Source of the DNA: JABDJL01 sp963664065
Lineage (GTDB): Bacteria; Pseudomonadota; Gammaproteobacteria; Xanthomonadales; SZUA-36
Length of the DNA: 64,000 nt
Reading direction: 5' to 3'
Assembly (NCBI GenBank): GCA_963664065.1
Contig: OY760942.1
Coordinates: 1,674,001 to 1,738,000, forward strand
Shown: piece by piece, positions 45,941-55,420 of the stretch
How the letters are laid out: every line of letters begins with the position of its first letter
Position numbering within the stretch: the stretch's first letter is position 1
Translations under genes and position numbers: made by a program
Notes under the pieces: generated by a model
What the model saw: the letters and a program-made list of their open reading frames with translations, nothing else
Database searches by the model: none
What the model was told of the DNA's origin: nothing

Positions 45941-46564
45941 TCATTTTAGTCCGGGTGGATTAGGTTCAGGCGGTAATCGTGGTCCCAGCCCATGCGGTGA
46001 TTCCGGAGCCAAGGGGTTTTCCAGGACACTGCAATCCTCGGAAATCAGGCAGCGGGTGCCACCTGATTCCGGTTGTGTTCGGGATATTCCTTCAATTATA
46101 AAACGACCGGGCGGGGGTGTCGGTTCGCCAAGACGGATACGAATCCAGTCTCCGGGTCCAAGTACGGTCACTTCGGGATAGCGTGGATCCCGGCTGGCAG
46201 CGGACACGAGGCCATCGTAAACATACACACGGGTTTCCCTTGGCTCAGCGTGCACATCGAATTCGGTGCCCTGGACACCCATCGTACCTTCACGGGTCTC
46301 CACCTTGAAAGATTCACGGCGGCTGGAAAACGTCGTTGAAATCCGGGAGCGTAATCGGCCCCACAATAGTTTGATCAGGCCGTCGGGATTGGGACTGCTT
46401 ACGTATCGGGAAATCTCCATTCGGCCATTTTCATCCAGGCTGAGAACACTGCCATCGTTGAGCGTCACCTGCAGGTATGACTCAGATAATGTCACCAGCA
46501 CGTCAGATTGAAAAATGTCACTGCCAAGCGCCAGCGGCGTGCTTGCTGTCCGGATCACGGGCAA
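45941..46564 (-). CDS. FecR-domain protein lacking the usual N-terminus
   Basis: 207 residues if started at TTG 46564, overlapping the TPR gene by 47 bases. The FecR core is clear: LQVTLNDGSVLSLDENGRME, LRSRISTTFSSRRESFKVET and GTMGVQGTEFDV. The same block is in the plus-strand protein at 47310 (ISTTFSSRSDSFRVLTKQGV). The N-terminal start of the FecR domain and any signal peptide are missing, so the gene was probably fused to the TPR gene upstream and has lost sequence at the joint. Confidence 0.7.
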   Translation of the reverse strand: MPVIRTASTPLALGSDIFQSDVLVTLSESYLQVTLNDGSVLSLDENGRMEISRYVSSPNPDGLIKLLWGRLRSRISTTFSSRRESFKVETREGTMGVQGTEFDVHAEPRETRVYVYDGLVSAASRDPRYPEVTVLGPGDWIRIRLGEPTPPPGRFIIEGISRTQPESGGTRCLISEDCSVLENPLAPESPHGLGPRLPPEPNPPGLK

Positions 46565-47105
46565 TCGCGCGCTGGGCTACCTCGTACGCTTTGCCCGCCT
46601 GATCATCGGCAATCAAAAGTTCGATAAGCAGATCGGCTGATTTCTGGGCCAAGCCGGGTTCTGCGCCATCCACCAGTTCATCAAGTATGCCGCTTGCCCG
46701 GTCAGTTTCGTCCTGGGCCGCCGCAATCCGGGCACGGCCGAATTGAGCTTGTGACTCAGCGCCACTGGCCGCCAGTTCTTCAATGACAGGCGCTGCTTCG
46801 GAATACAGCCGATCGGCAATCAGAAAGTCAAGCAGGGCCTGGCTCAATTCCGGATCACCGGGGTTTGTTTCCAGGGCGCTGCGAAGCGCAGGCAGTGCTG
46901 CATCGATATCCTGGCTGTTGTAGTAGGCCAGTGCCAGCAGTCGATTGCTGTCAGAATCTGCCTGGGTGGATTGTAATAAGCTGATCACATCATCCCAGCG
47001 CTGCTGCTCGTAGGCTTCAGCAGCAGCCGATACCCCGGCCCGGACAGGCGACACGCAGAGACTGAATAACATCCAACAAGACACTGATAGTGTTTTCAGG
47101 CTCAT
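46518..47105 (-). CDS. exported TPR protein, possible N-terminal part of a TPR-FecR gene
   Basis: 195 residues, signal peptide ending SPVRAG. Helical repeats: AAEAYEQQRWDDVISLLQST, LALAYYNSQDIDAALPALRS, ALETNPGDPELSQALLDFLI, KAYEVAQRAIARDPDSKHAA. The frame ends at TGA inside the start of the FecR-domain frame, one base offset. Either the two are coupled genes or a deletion/frameshift split one TPR-FecR protein. Confidence 0.65.
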   Translation of the reverse strand: MSLKTLSVSCWMLFSLCVSPVRAGVSAAAEAYEQQRWDDVISLLQSTQADSDSNRLLALAYYNSQDIDAALPALRSALETNPGDPELSQALLDFLIADRLYSEAAPVIEELAASGAESQAQFGRARIAAAQDETDRASGILDELVDGAEPGLAQKSADLLIELLIADDQAGKAYEVAQRAIARDPDSKHAAGAWQ

Positions 47106-47309
47106 CGTCTTTCAGTCCATATTACAGAGCATTCAAGCCCGAAGTATGAATCGGAGCAAAACCCCTCAATGCAGTATTTTGAGGACATTATTATCTTTTG
47201 TATTGCTGCTATGAGCTGCAGCGGAGTTGAATAGTAGCGTACTGCATTGCGTGGCCTCATGCTACTATCAACAAAGGCATGTAAGCGTCACAAAAACCGG
47301 TAAATCATC

Positions 47310-48077
47310 ATGAAACGCGCCAATCGGTCCGTAATCCTGATACTCCTGGCTTTCCTGGCCAGCTCTACGCTTCCGCTTGGGGCATGGGCTCAAGAAAAAG
47401 GCAATGCGGAACCCGCGGCAGGTTTGGTAGCTGCTCTTACCGGTAGTGCCGAAGTCACAAGGGACAGCCAGCCGCCGGCCCCGATTGCTGTGAATGAATC
47501 CGTATTCCGCCTTGATGTGCTGGAGACGGCTGCTGATTCATTGCTGGAAGTCACGCTTAACGATGGCAGCAGTTTCTTGCTGGACGAACTGTCCAGTGTT
47601 GCGATTTTGGAATACATCATTGATGCTGATCCTCAAGGTCTCCTGTCCCTGGCGCGTGGACGCTTGCGAAGCATCATCTCGACCACTTTCTCAAGCCGCA
47701 GTGATTCATTCAGGGTGCTAACAAAGCAGGGTGTTATGGGTGTGCAGGGCACCGAGTTTGATGTGATTGCGATGGCTCAGGAAACCGAGCTATTTGTCTG
47801 GGCAGGCGAGGTATCGGTAACCCACATTGATCCGCAGTTTCCGGACGTACAGATCGTGCGGGCCGGGGAAACCGTGAGATGGCGCATCGATGAACCCGTA
47901 CCGCCGCCGAGCAAGATAGAAACCATTCCAGAAGCATACCTGCCGCCACCGATGTGGCAGAACGGCACCCGTTTGCCGCCCCTGGTGCCCGGCCCCCGGG
48001 TCGCCTGGACCAACGAATGCCGAAATACTCAGTCGGCCATTGCCATCCACCGCCATGGAACCTGTGCAGCTTGGTAA
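47310..48077 (+). CDS. periplasmic FecR-domain protein
   Basis: 255 residues, signal peptide KRANRSVILILLAFLASSTL ... GAWAQ. The FecR domain spans residues ~40-190: ESVFRLDVLETAADSLLEVT, LNDGSSFLLDELSS, LRSIISTTFSSRSDSFRVLT and GVMGVQGTEFDV. No FecI sigma factor or TonB receptor is adjacent, so this is the stand-alone FecR class found with CHASE2 cyclases and TPR proteins. Its last ~30 residues look out of frame: the parallel frame NAEILSRPLPSTAMEPVQLG reads more naturally into the next gene. Confidence 0.8.
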   Translation: MKRANRSVILILLAFLASSTLPLGAWAQEKGNAEPAAGLVAALTGSAEVTRDSQPPAPIAVNESVFRLDVLETAADSLLEVTLNDGSSFLLDELSSVAILEYIIDADPQGLLSLARGRLRSIISTTFSSRSDSFRVLTKQGVMGVQGTEFDVIAMAQETELFVWAGEVSVTHIDPQFPDVQIVRAGETVRWRIDEPVPPPSKIETIPEAYLPPPMWQNGTRLPPLVPGPRVAWTNECRNTQSAIAIHRHGTCAAW

Positions 48078-48786
48078 CCAGAAAGACCTTGGGAAAGAAG
48101 GTTTTGTAAAAAAAACAGGCAAAAAATGTGCTTGGCGGTCTGTTCAGCAAGGCATTAGGGGGTTCAGGAAGCAGTTCAGGCAGCAAAGGACCCAAGACCA
48201 AGCGCGACCCCAGTCGTCGTGAGGATTATTTGGAGTTGAGTGATTCTGTACTGGAAACGGAATTGGGTGTTCGCGGCAAGTGGACCGATGATGGCCTGTT
48301 GATCAGTACACGCATCGAAGAAACACCCGACAAAGGTACTTTTCAATCGGTCTTTTTGGAAGATTGTTCTGGACGAAGACTGGCACCTGTCAAGCTTGAA
48401 CTTTACAAAATCTGGCCCAAGGCCACGCTGACGGTGAGCTGGACCAAGACCACATATTTGAACGGCAGCGTCATAGTCCGGCAATCGGGCGGCTGGTCAC
48501 AGAGCTGGAATCATACTTTCAGCCGTTACGGCCGTGGCAGTGGCGATGAGTCCGGCGGGCCCCGCCTATCTGGCAACAGGCGGGCTATGATCGCGCCCAT
48601 GCCGGGGTCCGGCAGATCGGAGCCTACTTCAAGATCAGCCCCGAAGAATTGGAACAACTGGGCGAACTGGCTTTCGTCGCCCACGTGACACGTCCTGGCC
48701 AGGACCCGATCGTGACGGCACCGTTCAGCGTCTCGATCAAACCGGGCAGTGATAAGACACCATCGATCAGCCCGCCTGGTGGCTGA
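48055..48786 (+). pseudogene. conserved hypothetical protein with two compensating frameshifts
   Basis: Protein-like sequence occupies three consecutive frame segments. From ATG 48055: MEPVQLGNQKDLGKEGFVKK. After a run of eight A (48108-48115) the next frame: VLGGLFSKALGG, DGLLISTRIEETPDKGTFQS, VFLEDCSGRRLAPVKLELYK and TLTVSWTKTTYLNGSVIV. From about 48545 the first frame again: IWQQAGYDRAHAGVRQIGAY then FKISPEELEQLGELAFVAHV to TGA 48784-48786. The total length is 244 codons exactly, so two opposite indels are implied. The function is unknown; it follows the FecR gene closely. Confidence 0.55.
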
Positions 48787-48793
48787 CCGGATT

Positions 48794-50197
48794 TCAACCC
48801 GCAATGTGGTTTATTAGCGCCTCGATGGCAGTCACCAGTTCGCGGTCACTATAGTCGTATTCGTCAGCAACGACCGCGAATAAGCGGTCGAGGTCGCTGC
48901 GAACGGCTTCTTTTTCGAGCATGCCACCACGTTCAAAGGCCAACACCAGGTTTACGATGGCCATGGCGGCCTGTTCTGCCGCAACATAGTCCTTGAATTC
49001 ACCGGCAACGGCCTCTCGATCCAATTCCCGCAGTATGCTGACAAGATCTCCAATCGCGAAACGCTGTGTGGCCAATGCACTTACCGCGGCCTCAAGCTCA
49101 AGTTTCAGTGAGGTGGCGGCCTCAAGCACGTCCTGATGACCAATCGTCGTCGCCCTGTGCAATGCCCTGGTGCCATCGCGCAGGCGTCCAGCCATTTCCG
49201 GCTGGCTTGGCATCATGATCAAACGGAGCATAATCAGGTTGGCGTCATTGAGACGCATTTCACCGGGGCCAAGCCCTGCGCTGCCACGTGATTTCCACCG
49301 TTCGGAGTCCAGGCGCTGATGGCAGCTGTGGCAGTCCAGCAAAGCGGGTTCCACGAAAATTCCATGCCAGCCGATTTCACGGTCCAATAGCCAGTTCAGG
49401 GATTGCATGGCAGACAGGGCCTGCCCAAGCGCCCAGTCACGAACAAAATCAACCTGTCCCTTGCGTGCAACACAATCCTGATCTATTACGTGGTGAGGCT
49501 GCAAAAAGGTGAAGGTGTCCAGTTCGAAGGACAAGCGTGGATGCCCGGCACCCAGGATGCGGTGGTTGATGATCCGTTCTGCGTCTCCAAGATGGCACGA
49601 CAGGCAAAGCCTGGCCCTGGCTTCGGGGTTCCAGCTTGGGTAGAGCCCGTAGCTGACCAGGTCTTCCAACTTGTTATCCGGGTCGGTATGCAGGTCTATG
49701 TACTGGCCGGCGGCGCCATGGCAGGACTCGCAGTTGACGCCGTCACTGAGTTGAAACCGCTCGCCGTGTCGTTCGGGGCTCACCAGGTCTGCATGACAGC
49801 TCAGGCACTCGGGCGCCTCAAAGGCGGGCCCTATTCCGAGTTTACGGGCTATGAATCCGGCTTCTTTGGTTTGCAACTTATGGAAGGCTTTGGCGTGCAT
49901 ATTCCGGTAGCGGTCCGACTGCCAGATGATGAATTCATTTTGTAGGATTGGCGACTGTTCAAATGGCTGGACCGAACCGTGGCACAGGGAACTGGCGCAA
50001 CTGGCCGCGCCAAGATGCATAACATCACTGCTTTCGGCGTGTCTGGACCCGGCATCAGCCTGAACCGCCCCGATCCCGGTTGATAGGGGCCAGATAACGA
50101 CCATCAGGCGCAATGCTTTGAGCAAAACAAGGGTTTTCCCGGGGTGCGGCCCCGGTTTTTGAAGTTGGCTACTTGGATTCAGCCTGGTATACGCCAT
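48794..50197 (-). CDS. five-haem cytochrome c family protein
   Basis: 467 residues at most; the ORF start overlaps the cyclase 3' end by 29 bases, and the signal-like helix is around residues 24-48 (LVLLKALRLMVVIWPLSTGI), so a later start (50104) is possible. Haem-binding sites in order: CASSLCH (CX4CH), CLSCH, CESCH, CLSCH and CHSCH, with extra His ligands (HGS, FLQPHHV). A helical C-terminal half without haem sites follows (from ~300). Periplasmic electron carrier or redox sensor. Same strand as, and directly after, the CHASE2 cyclase. Confidence 0.85.
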   Translation of the reverse strand: MAYTRLNPSSQLQKPGPHPGKTLVLLKALRLMVVIWPLSTGIGAVQADAGSRHAESSDVMHLGAASCASSLCHGSVQPFEQSPILQNEFIIWQSDRYRNMHAKAFHKLQTKEAGFIARKLGIGPAFEAPECLSCHADLVSPERHGERFQLSDGVNCESCHGAAGQYIDLHTDPDNKLEDLVSYGLYPSWNPEARARLCLSCHLGDAERIINHRILGAGHPRLSFELDTFTFLQPHHVIDQDCVARKGQVDFVRDWALGQALSAMQSLNWLLDREIGWHGIFVEPALLDCHSCHQRLDSERWKSRGSAGLGPGEMRLNDANLIMLRLIMMPSQPEMAGRLRDGTRALHRATTIGHQDVLEAATSLKLELEAAVSALATQRFAIGDLVSILRELDREAVAGEFKDYVAAEQAAMAIVNLVLAFERGGMLEKEAVRSDLDRLFAVVADEYDYSDRELVTAIEALINHIAG

Positions 50198-52352
50198 CCC
50201 AGTCTCCTGCGGGTGGATTGTCCAGGAATTCTACACAGCGACCGAGCATGATCTGTGCCGGCTTGTCCTGGCTGAAGTCTAACAGAAGGTCTTCAAACTG
50301 GGTTTTGGCCTGGACGAAGCTCAATAAAAAATAGGATTGAAGCGCGTTCTGATATCTTTCTGCCAGGTCACGGTTACCGGGCTCGTCCTGCATCAGCTAG
50401 AAAATTTCAGCCGGCTGTGTCTTGCCCTTGACGCGTATGTGATCCAGCGGGCGGCTCAGGAAACCGTGGTCAAGGTGCTGTTCGAGGTTTGCGGTGTGAA
50501 TAATCGGGACACCATAATACTTGCTGATGGACTCCACCCGCGAAGCCAGGTTGACGGCATCACCGATTGCCGTGTAATCAAACCGTTGGGTACTCCCAAG
50601 GTTTCCGACAACTGCCTTGCCCGTATGCAGGCCAATACCGATATTAAGTGTTACGCCATATTCTTGCTGGAATTTCGGGCGTATTTCATCCAGCCTGTTG
50701 ATCATCGCCAGGGCCGCTCGTGCTGCATGAGCCTGGTGGTCAGCAATATTCAGCGGCGCGTTAAACAGGGCCATGATGGCGTCGCCAATGAATTTATCCA
50801 GGGTGCCTTCGTGTGCCAGCACGATGGAGGTCATCTGATCGAAGAATTCATTGAGCATGTCCACCAGGCGTTGCGGTTCAAGCAACTCGGATATGCCCGT
50901 GAACCCACGAATATCGGAAAATAACACCGTTACTTCGCGCTCTTCACCCGACAGACCCAGGCTGTCCGGTGCCATCAGCAGGCGATCCACTACATCAGGC
51001 GAAACATATGAAGAGAAAGCCCCGGTCAGGAATTTGGCGGTGCGTTGTGAGGTCAGGATGTAATACAACTGAAATGCAGTAAAAGCGACGATCAACGCGG
51101 CACCTGGATATATCAGGCTGACCAGCTGCGCCTTGTAAGCCACCAGGTAATAAAACACGGCTGCCAGCAAAGCGGAGAAAAACACCAGGCCCGCAATCAT
51201 TTGTGAAAGTTTCCGCATGAAAGCCATGAGCATGATCGAGATCAGCGGAATGAACGCTATCAATGCAATGTCGTACAGCACGGTATCCAGGTTTCTGTAC
51301 AGGTAATTGTTCTGGATGATATTGGCAGCGACGGTGGCGTGAATGGCGACGCCTGGAAACAACCCGTCTATGGGCGTGGGAACCAGGTCTCCGATACCGG
51401 TTTCTGTCACTCCGACGAACAACAGCCGGTCGCGAAGTTGGTCCGGATCAATTTGCCCGGCCATTACATCGGCCACAGAAAATATGGTAATTCCGTTTTC
51501 CCGGGAGTAAAAATTAGCGGCCATTCGGCCTTGCTCATCAACCGGGATCGATATTCCACCCAGGCGGACATCGGCGATGCCGTTGGGGTCAGCCGTTACC
51601 CCTGCCACAAGATCGTAATAAACAGACAGCGCTCGCAAGGCCAGGGAAGGAAACATTTCACCGTCAAAATTCATGACTAGGGGGACGGAGCGGACCAACC
51701 CGTCGACATCGGTGCTGCGATTGAAAAACCCCAGGCCGGTCATTTCCCGGGCAAACACGGCCTGGGAAGTTTCAACATGGGGCCATTCCGGAACCATGTC
51801 CAGGCGGCCGCCCGGTTTTATGAGTTTTTGCTTGATGCGGTTGTCAGCCAGCAAATCCAACGCTTCCTTCTTGCTGGCTCCGGTTCTTTCCTTGCGAAAA
51901 AAATAGCCGCCGACGACCTGGGCTCCTTCCTCACCCAGGGCTGCCACCAAATCTTCATCCTGGTCGCTGCAATTACACGATTCGTTTGAAGGCTGTGCAT
52001 AAACGATGTCCAGTGCAATGACACCAGCGCCCATTTGTTTCAGCTGGGAGATCAACCGGGCCTGAACTCGCCGCGGCCATGGCCAGCGGCCGTGATTTTT
52101 TATGCTGGCCTCGTCCACCGCAATGATTGCCACCTCGGCCGGCGGCATGATGGACTCACGCCAACGAAACACGACGCCCCGGCTGCGCTGGTCCAGGTTC
52201 TCGAGCAAGGAAGGATGAAACCAGTAAGCGGTCAGGCTGAAAGACGAGGCGAGGATCGCAAACAACAGAGCTTGCCAGCGGCTGTGAAGGAAACGCATGC
52301 GCCCCTTGCCGGCAGTCTTTTGCTTACTATCCTGATGTTCGGAACGCCCCAT
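50169..52352 (-). pseudogene. CHASE2-domain adenylate/guanylate cyclase interrupted by one in-frame TAG
   Basis: From ATG 52352 (MGRSEHQDSK) the protein has a membrane helix (ALLFAILASSFSLTAYWFHP), a CHASE2 sensor domain (VAIIAVDEASIKNHGRWPWP ... GVIALDIVYAQPSNES), three further membrane helices, and a class III cyclase domain with VTVLFSDIRGFTGISELLEP, KFIGDAIMALFNAP and TAIGDAVNLASRVES. TAG at 50397-50399 falls after KTQPAEIF, but the same frame continues LMQDEPGNRDLAERYQNALQ to NPPAGDWDGVYQAESK, the usual C-terminal TPR-like tail. Only that tail, not the catalytic domain, depends on reading through the TAG, so a shortened enzyme could still work. Confidence 0.85.
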
Positions 52353-52392
52353 GCTATATTTCCGGTGACAAATACTGATTCGAGTAAAAGAC

Positions 52393-53742
52393 ATGAGTTC
52401 GCATACTGACGCACGTGTTGAAGAGTTCATGCATGGCCTGAAACGGCGAAATCCAGGTGAACCGGAGTTTCACCAGGCCGTTTTCGAGGTGGCTTCAAGC
52501 ATAATTCCCTATATTGAGGACAAGCCCCATTACCAGGAAGCGCAGATCCTCGAGCGCCTGACAGAACCGGACCGGATCATTTCATTCAGGGTGAATTGGG
52601 AGGACCAGCAGGGCAACGTCCGAACCAACCGGGGTTATCGAGTACAGAACAATAATTCGATCGGACCGTACAAAGGCGGTTTGAGATTCAATCATGACCT
52701 GACCCTGTCCGTACTCAAATTTCTTGCTTTCGAGCAGACTTTGAAAAACAGCCTGACCGGCTTACCAATGGGAGGAGCAAAAGGCGGTTCCGACTTTAAC
52801 CCAAAGGGTAAAACGGACAGCGAAGTCATGCGTTTTTGCCAGTCATTCATGACGGGATTATTCCGCTACATCGGGCAGCACGTCGATGTTCCTGCCGGTG
52901 ACATTGGTGTCGGCGCGCGTGAAATCTCCTACCTGTTTGGTCAATACAAGCGATTGTCCAACGAGTTTACCGGTGTTTTAACCGGTAAAGGTCTGGCTTT
53001 TGGGGGCAGCCTGATTCGCACCGAGGCCACCGGATATGGTGTGGTTTATTTTTTGCAGGACATGCTGGCGGTCAAGAGCCTGCAGTTGGAAGGCAAAACA
53101 GTCGTCGTCTCCGGATCCGGAAATGTCGCCCTGCATGCAATCGAGAAGTTGATCGCCGAAGGCGCGAAAGTGCTGACCGCTTCCGACTCCAGCGGCTTTA
53201 TCCATGACCCTGAAGGCTTCGACACTGATAAACTGGCATGGTTGAAAGAACTTAAGACCACACGGCGCGGCAGGATCTCCGAATACGCCGAAAAGTTTGG
53301 CGTCGAATTTCATGCCGGCGAAAGGCCCTGGATTGTGCCATGCGAGTTGGCATTGCCCTGCGCTACGCAAAATGAACTCGATGAGGAGCAGGCCAGGACA
53401 TTGTTGGGCAATGGCTGCATCGCAGTCTCGGAAGGGGCGAACATGCCTACCGAACAGGCTGGGGTTGACCTTTTCCTTGAAGCCGGAATTCTGTATGCAC
53501 CGAGCAAGGCAGCCAATGCAGGCGGTGCGGCCGTCTCCGGACTGGAGATGACACAAAACAGCATGCGCTTGTCGTGGAGCCAGGAAGAATTGAATCAGCG
53601 CCTGCGCGACATCATGCTCAAAATCCATCAGAAATGCCGTCGTTACGGTCAGGATGGTGAAGAAATCAACTATGTCAAGGGCGCAAATATCGCCGGTTTT
53701 GTGAAGGTCGCCGACGCCATGCTGGCTTATGGCGTGCTTTGA
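52393..53742 (+). CDS. gdhA: NADP-type glutamate dehydrogenase
   Basis: 449 residues, normal for hexameric bacterial GdhA. Glutamate-binding and catalytic region: GPYKGGLRFNHDLTLS and LPMGGAKGGSDFNPKGK; dinucleotide-binding fold VVVSGSGNVALHAIEKLI; late Gly-rich NAGGAAVSGLEMTQNSMRLSW. It forms glutamate from 2-oxoglutarate and ammonia. Divergent from the cyclase gene with only 40 bases between starts. Followed by a short overlap with a flavoprotein gene. Confidence 0.95.
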   Translation: MSSHTDARVEEFMHGLKRRNPGEPEFHQAVFEVASSIIPYIEDKPHYQEAQILERLTEPDRIISFRVNWEDQQGNVRTNRGYRVQNNNSIGPYKGGLRFNHDLTLSVLKFLAFEQTLKNSLTGLPMGGAKGGSDFNPKGKTDSEVMRFCQSFMTGLFRYIGQHVDVPAGDIGVGAREISYLFGQYKRLSNEFTGVLTGKGLAFGGSLIRTEATGYGVVYFLQDMLAVKSLQLEGKTVVVSGSGNVALHAIEKLIAEGAKVLTASDSSGFIHDPEGFDTDKLAWLKELKTTRRGRISEYAEKFGVEFHAGERPWIVPCELALPCATQNELDEEQARTLLGNGCIAVSEGANMPTEQAGVDLFLEAGILYAPSKAANAGGAAVSGLEMTQNSMRLSWSQEELNQRLRDIMLKIHQKCRRYGQDGEEINYVKGANIAGFVKVADAMLAYGVL

Positions 53743-53762
53743 AGCCTCGACAAGTTCGTAAT

Positions 53763-54344
53763 GTGAATGAAAAGTTCAAGGTCGCAGTAGTCGGGGCCGG
53801 ACCCGCCGGCCTCACCGCCGCCGCGCATGCCGCGGAAATGGGCGTTTCTCACCTGCTGCTGGAATCATCAGCGCAGTTATCCAACACGATCTTTCGCTAC
53901 CAGAAGGGTAAATTCGTGATGGCGGAACCCGGTTCTGTGCCCTTGCGCAGCCCACTGCCATTCGAGGCAGGCAAACGCGAAGCGGTGCTGGATGGCTGGA
54001 ATGATACGGTAAAGCAATTGGGCGTCAATGTGCGGAACGGTGCTGAAGTCATGGCCATTGACGGGCAAAAGGGTGATTTTCAGCTGCACCTCAAAAGTGG
54101 AGAAGTGATCAGCGCTGCACATATCGTCCTAGCGATAGGATTGCAGGGTAATATCCGCAAGCTGGGCACAGAAGGAGAGGACCTGCCATTTGTCCAGTAT
54201 CAACTCGATGACGCTGGCGAGTACGCGGACGAAACCATTGTAGTGGTTGGTGCGGGCGACGCCGCGATCGAAAATGCCGTTTCACTGACCGACCAGAATA
54301 AAGTCATTATCGTCAACCGCAAGGATGAGTTTGCACGTGTCAAG
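53763..54344 (+). pseudogene. FAD/NAD(P)-binding oxidoreductase, 3' part removed by IS
   Basis: Starting at GTG 53763 (or further upstream, overlapping the gdhA stop) the protein shows the FAD-binding VAVVGAGPAGLTAAAHAAEM, then HIVLAIGLQGNIRKLG and a second dinucleotide motif IVVVGAGDAAIENAVSL. The frame enters IS copy 4 after NRKDEFARVK, leaving ~194 residues of what should be a much longer flavoprotein. The continuation is not found on the other side of the IS. Confidence 0.8.
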
Positions 54345-54419
54345 TGTACGTCGTCAGAGCATATGGGACCACTTGAGCCTTTTTCTAAGAGACACTTTTC
54401 TGCCCGTACTTTCTCCAGT

Positions 54420-55397
54420 CTAGCCTGCTAATCGCAGGTTTTGTACTTTCCTTTGCGTTAACGTCCTGGCTTTGATCATTGACCGTCGGTCCAGGATGTC
54501 GTTTCTTCTTCCGTTATACACATCAGCCGGCGTCACGTTATCCAGTGATTCGTGATACCGCTCATGGTTGTAATGAGCCACCCACTGAGCAATGGCACTT
54601 TCCAGTTCCCACGGGAAGTAATAATTCTCCAGCTTGACCACGTTTTTCATCGAACGGTGGTAGCGTTCGATCTTGCCCTGGGTCATCGGGTGGTACGGTG
54701 CTCCCCGGGTGTGCTTCATGTCTTGATCCTGCAACCATTCCCTGAGTTCTTTTGAGATATAGCAGGGGCCGTTGTCAGACAGTAACCTGGGCTTGTGATG
54801 CACCCTGACTTCGGTGAGCCCTGTGGCTTTCAGAGCATCTTCCAGAGTATCGGTGACATCATGCGCCGCCATCGTGGTCGTCAACCGCCAGCTGATGATG
54901 TAACGGGAATAGTCATCCAGGATCGTCGACAGGAAGTACCAGCCCCAGCCCACCACCCGGAAGTAGGTAAAGTCTGTCTGCCACAGTTCATGTACACGCC
55001 GTGTCGGATGCTGGAACGCATCGGCTGCGCTCATCACTATGAACTGTGGGCTGGTAACCAGGTCATGGGCCTTGAGGATGCGATAGACACTGGACTCCGA
55101 GATAAAGTACTCATGGGTATCAGTAAGATGCCAGGCCAGTTCCCGGGGTGTCAGCTCCGGTTGTTCCAGGGCCACATCAACAACCAGTTCCCGTACCGAC
55201 TCGGGGATCTTGTTCCAGTGCTGACGTGATGCCCTGCTGTGGTTCTGCAAGCCATCAGGGCCATCGCGTTCATAAGCCTGATACCAACGGTAGAAACTGC
55301 TGCGACTGACGTTGATCTCGACCAGAGTCCTGCGCACGGATAACTCCGAGTCTTCCACCAGGCGGATAATGGCCAGCTTTTCAGATGCGCTGTACAT
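54420..55397 (-). CDS. IS3-family transposase OrfB, copy 4
   Basis: 325 residues, DDE residues intact; differs from the other copies by Val for Ile in the last dozen residues (QRKVQNLRLAG). Confidence 0.95.
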   Translation of the reverse strand: MYSASEKLAIIRLVEDSELSVRRTLVEINVSRSSFYRWYQAYERDGPDGLQNHSRASRQHWNKIPESVRELVVDVALEQPELTPRELAWHLTDTHEYFISESSVYRILKAHDLVTSPQFIVMSAADAFQHPTRRVHELWQTDFTYFRVVGWGWYFLSTILDDYSRYIISWRLTTTMAAHDVTDTLEDALKATGLTEVRVHHKPRLLSDNGPCYISKELREWLQDQDMKHTRGAPYHPMTQGKIERYHRSMKNVVKLENYYFPWELESAIAQWVAHYNHERYHESLDNVTPADVYNGRRNDILDRRSMIKARTLTQRKVQNLRLAG

Positions 55398-55420
55398 CAG
55401 TCTTCGTCCAATGTCACACC

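Noticed and set aside
20702..52352. Complete reassignment of UAG to an amino acid
   Set aside because: Many intact genes (for example those ending at 384, 23565, 34002, 37315, 60893) stop at TAG with family-typical C-termini, so UAG is still a stop codon.
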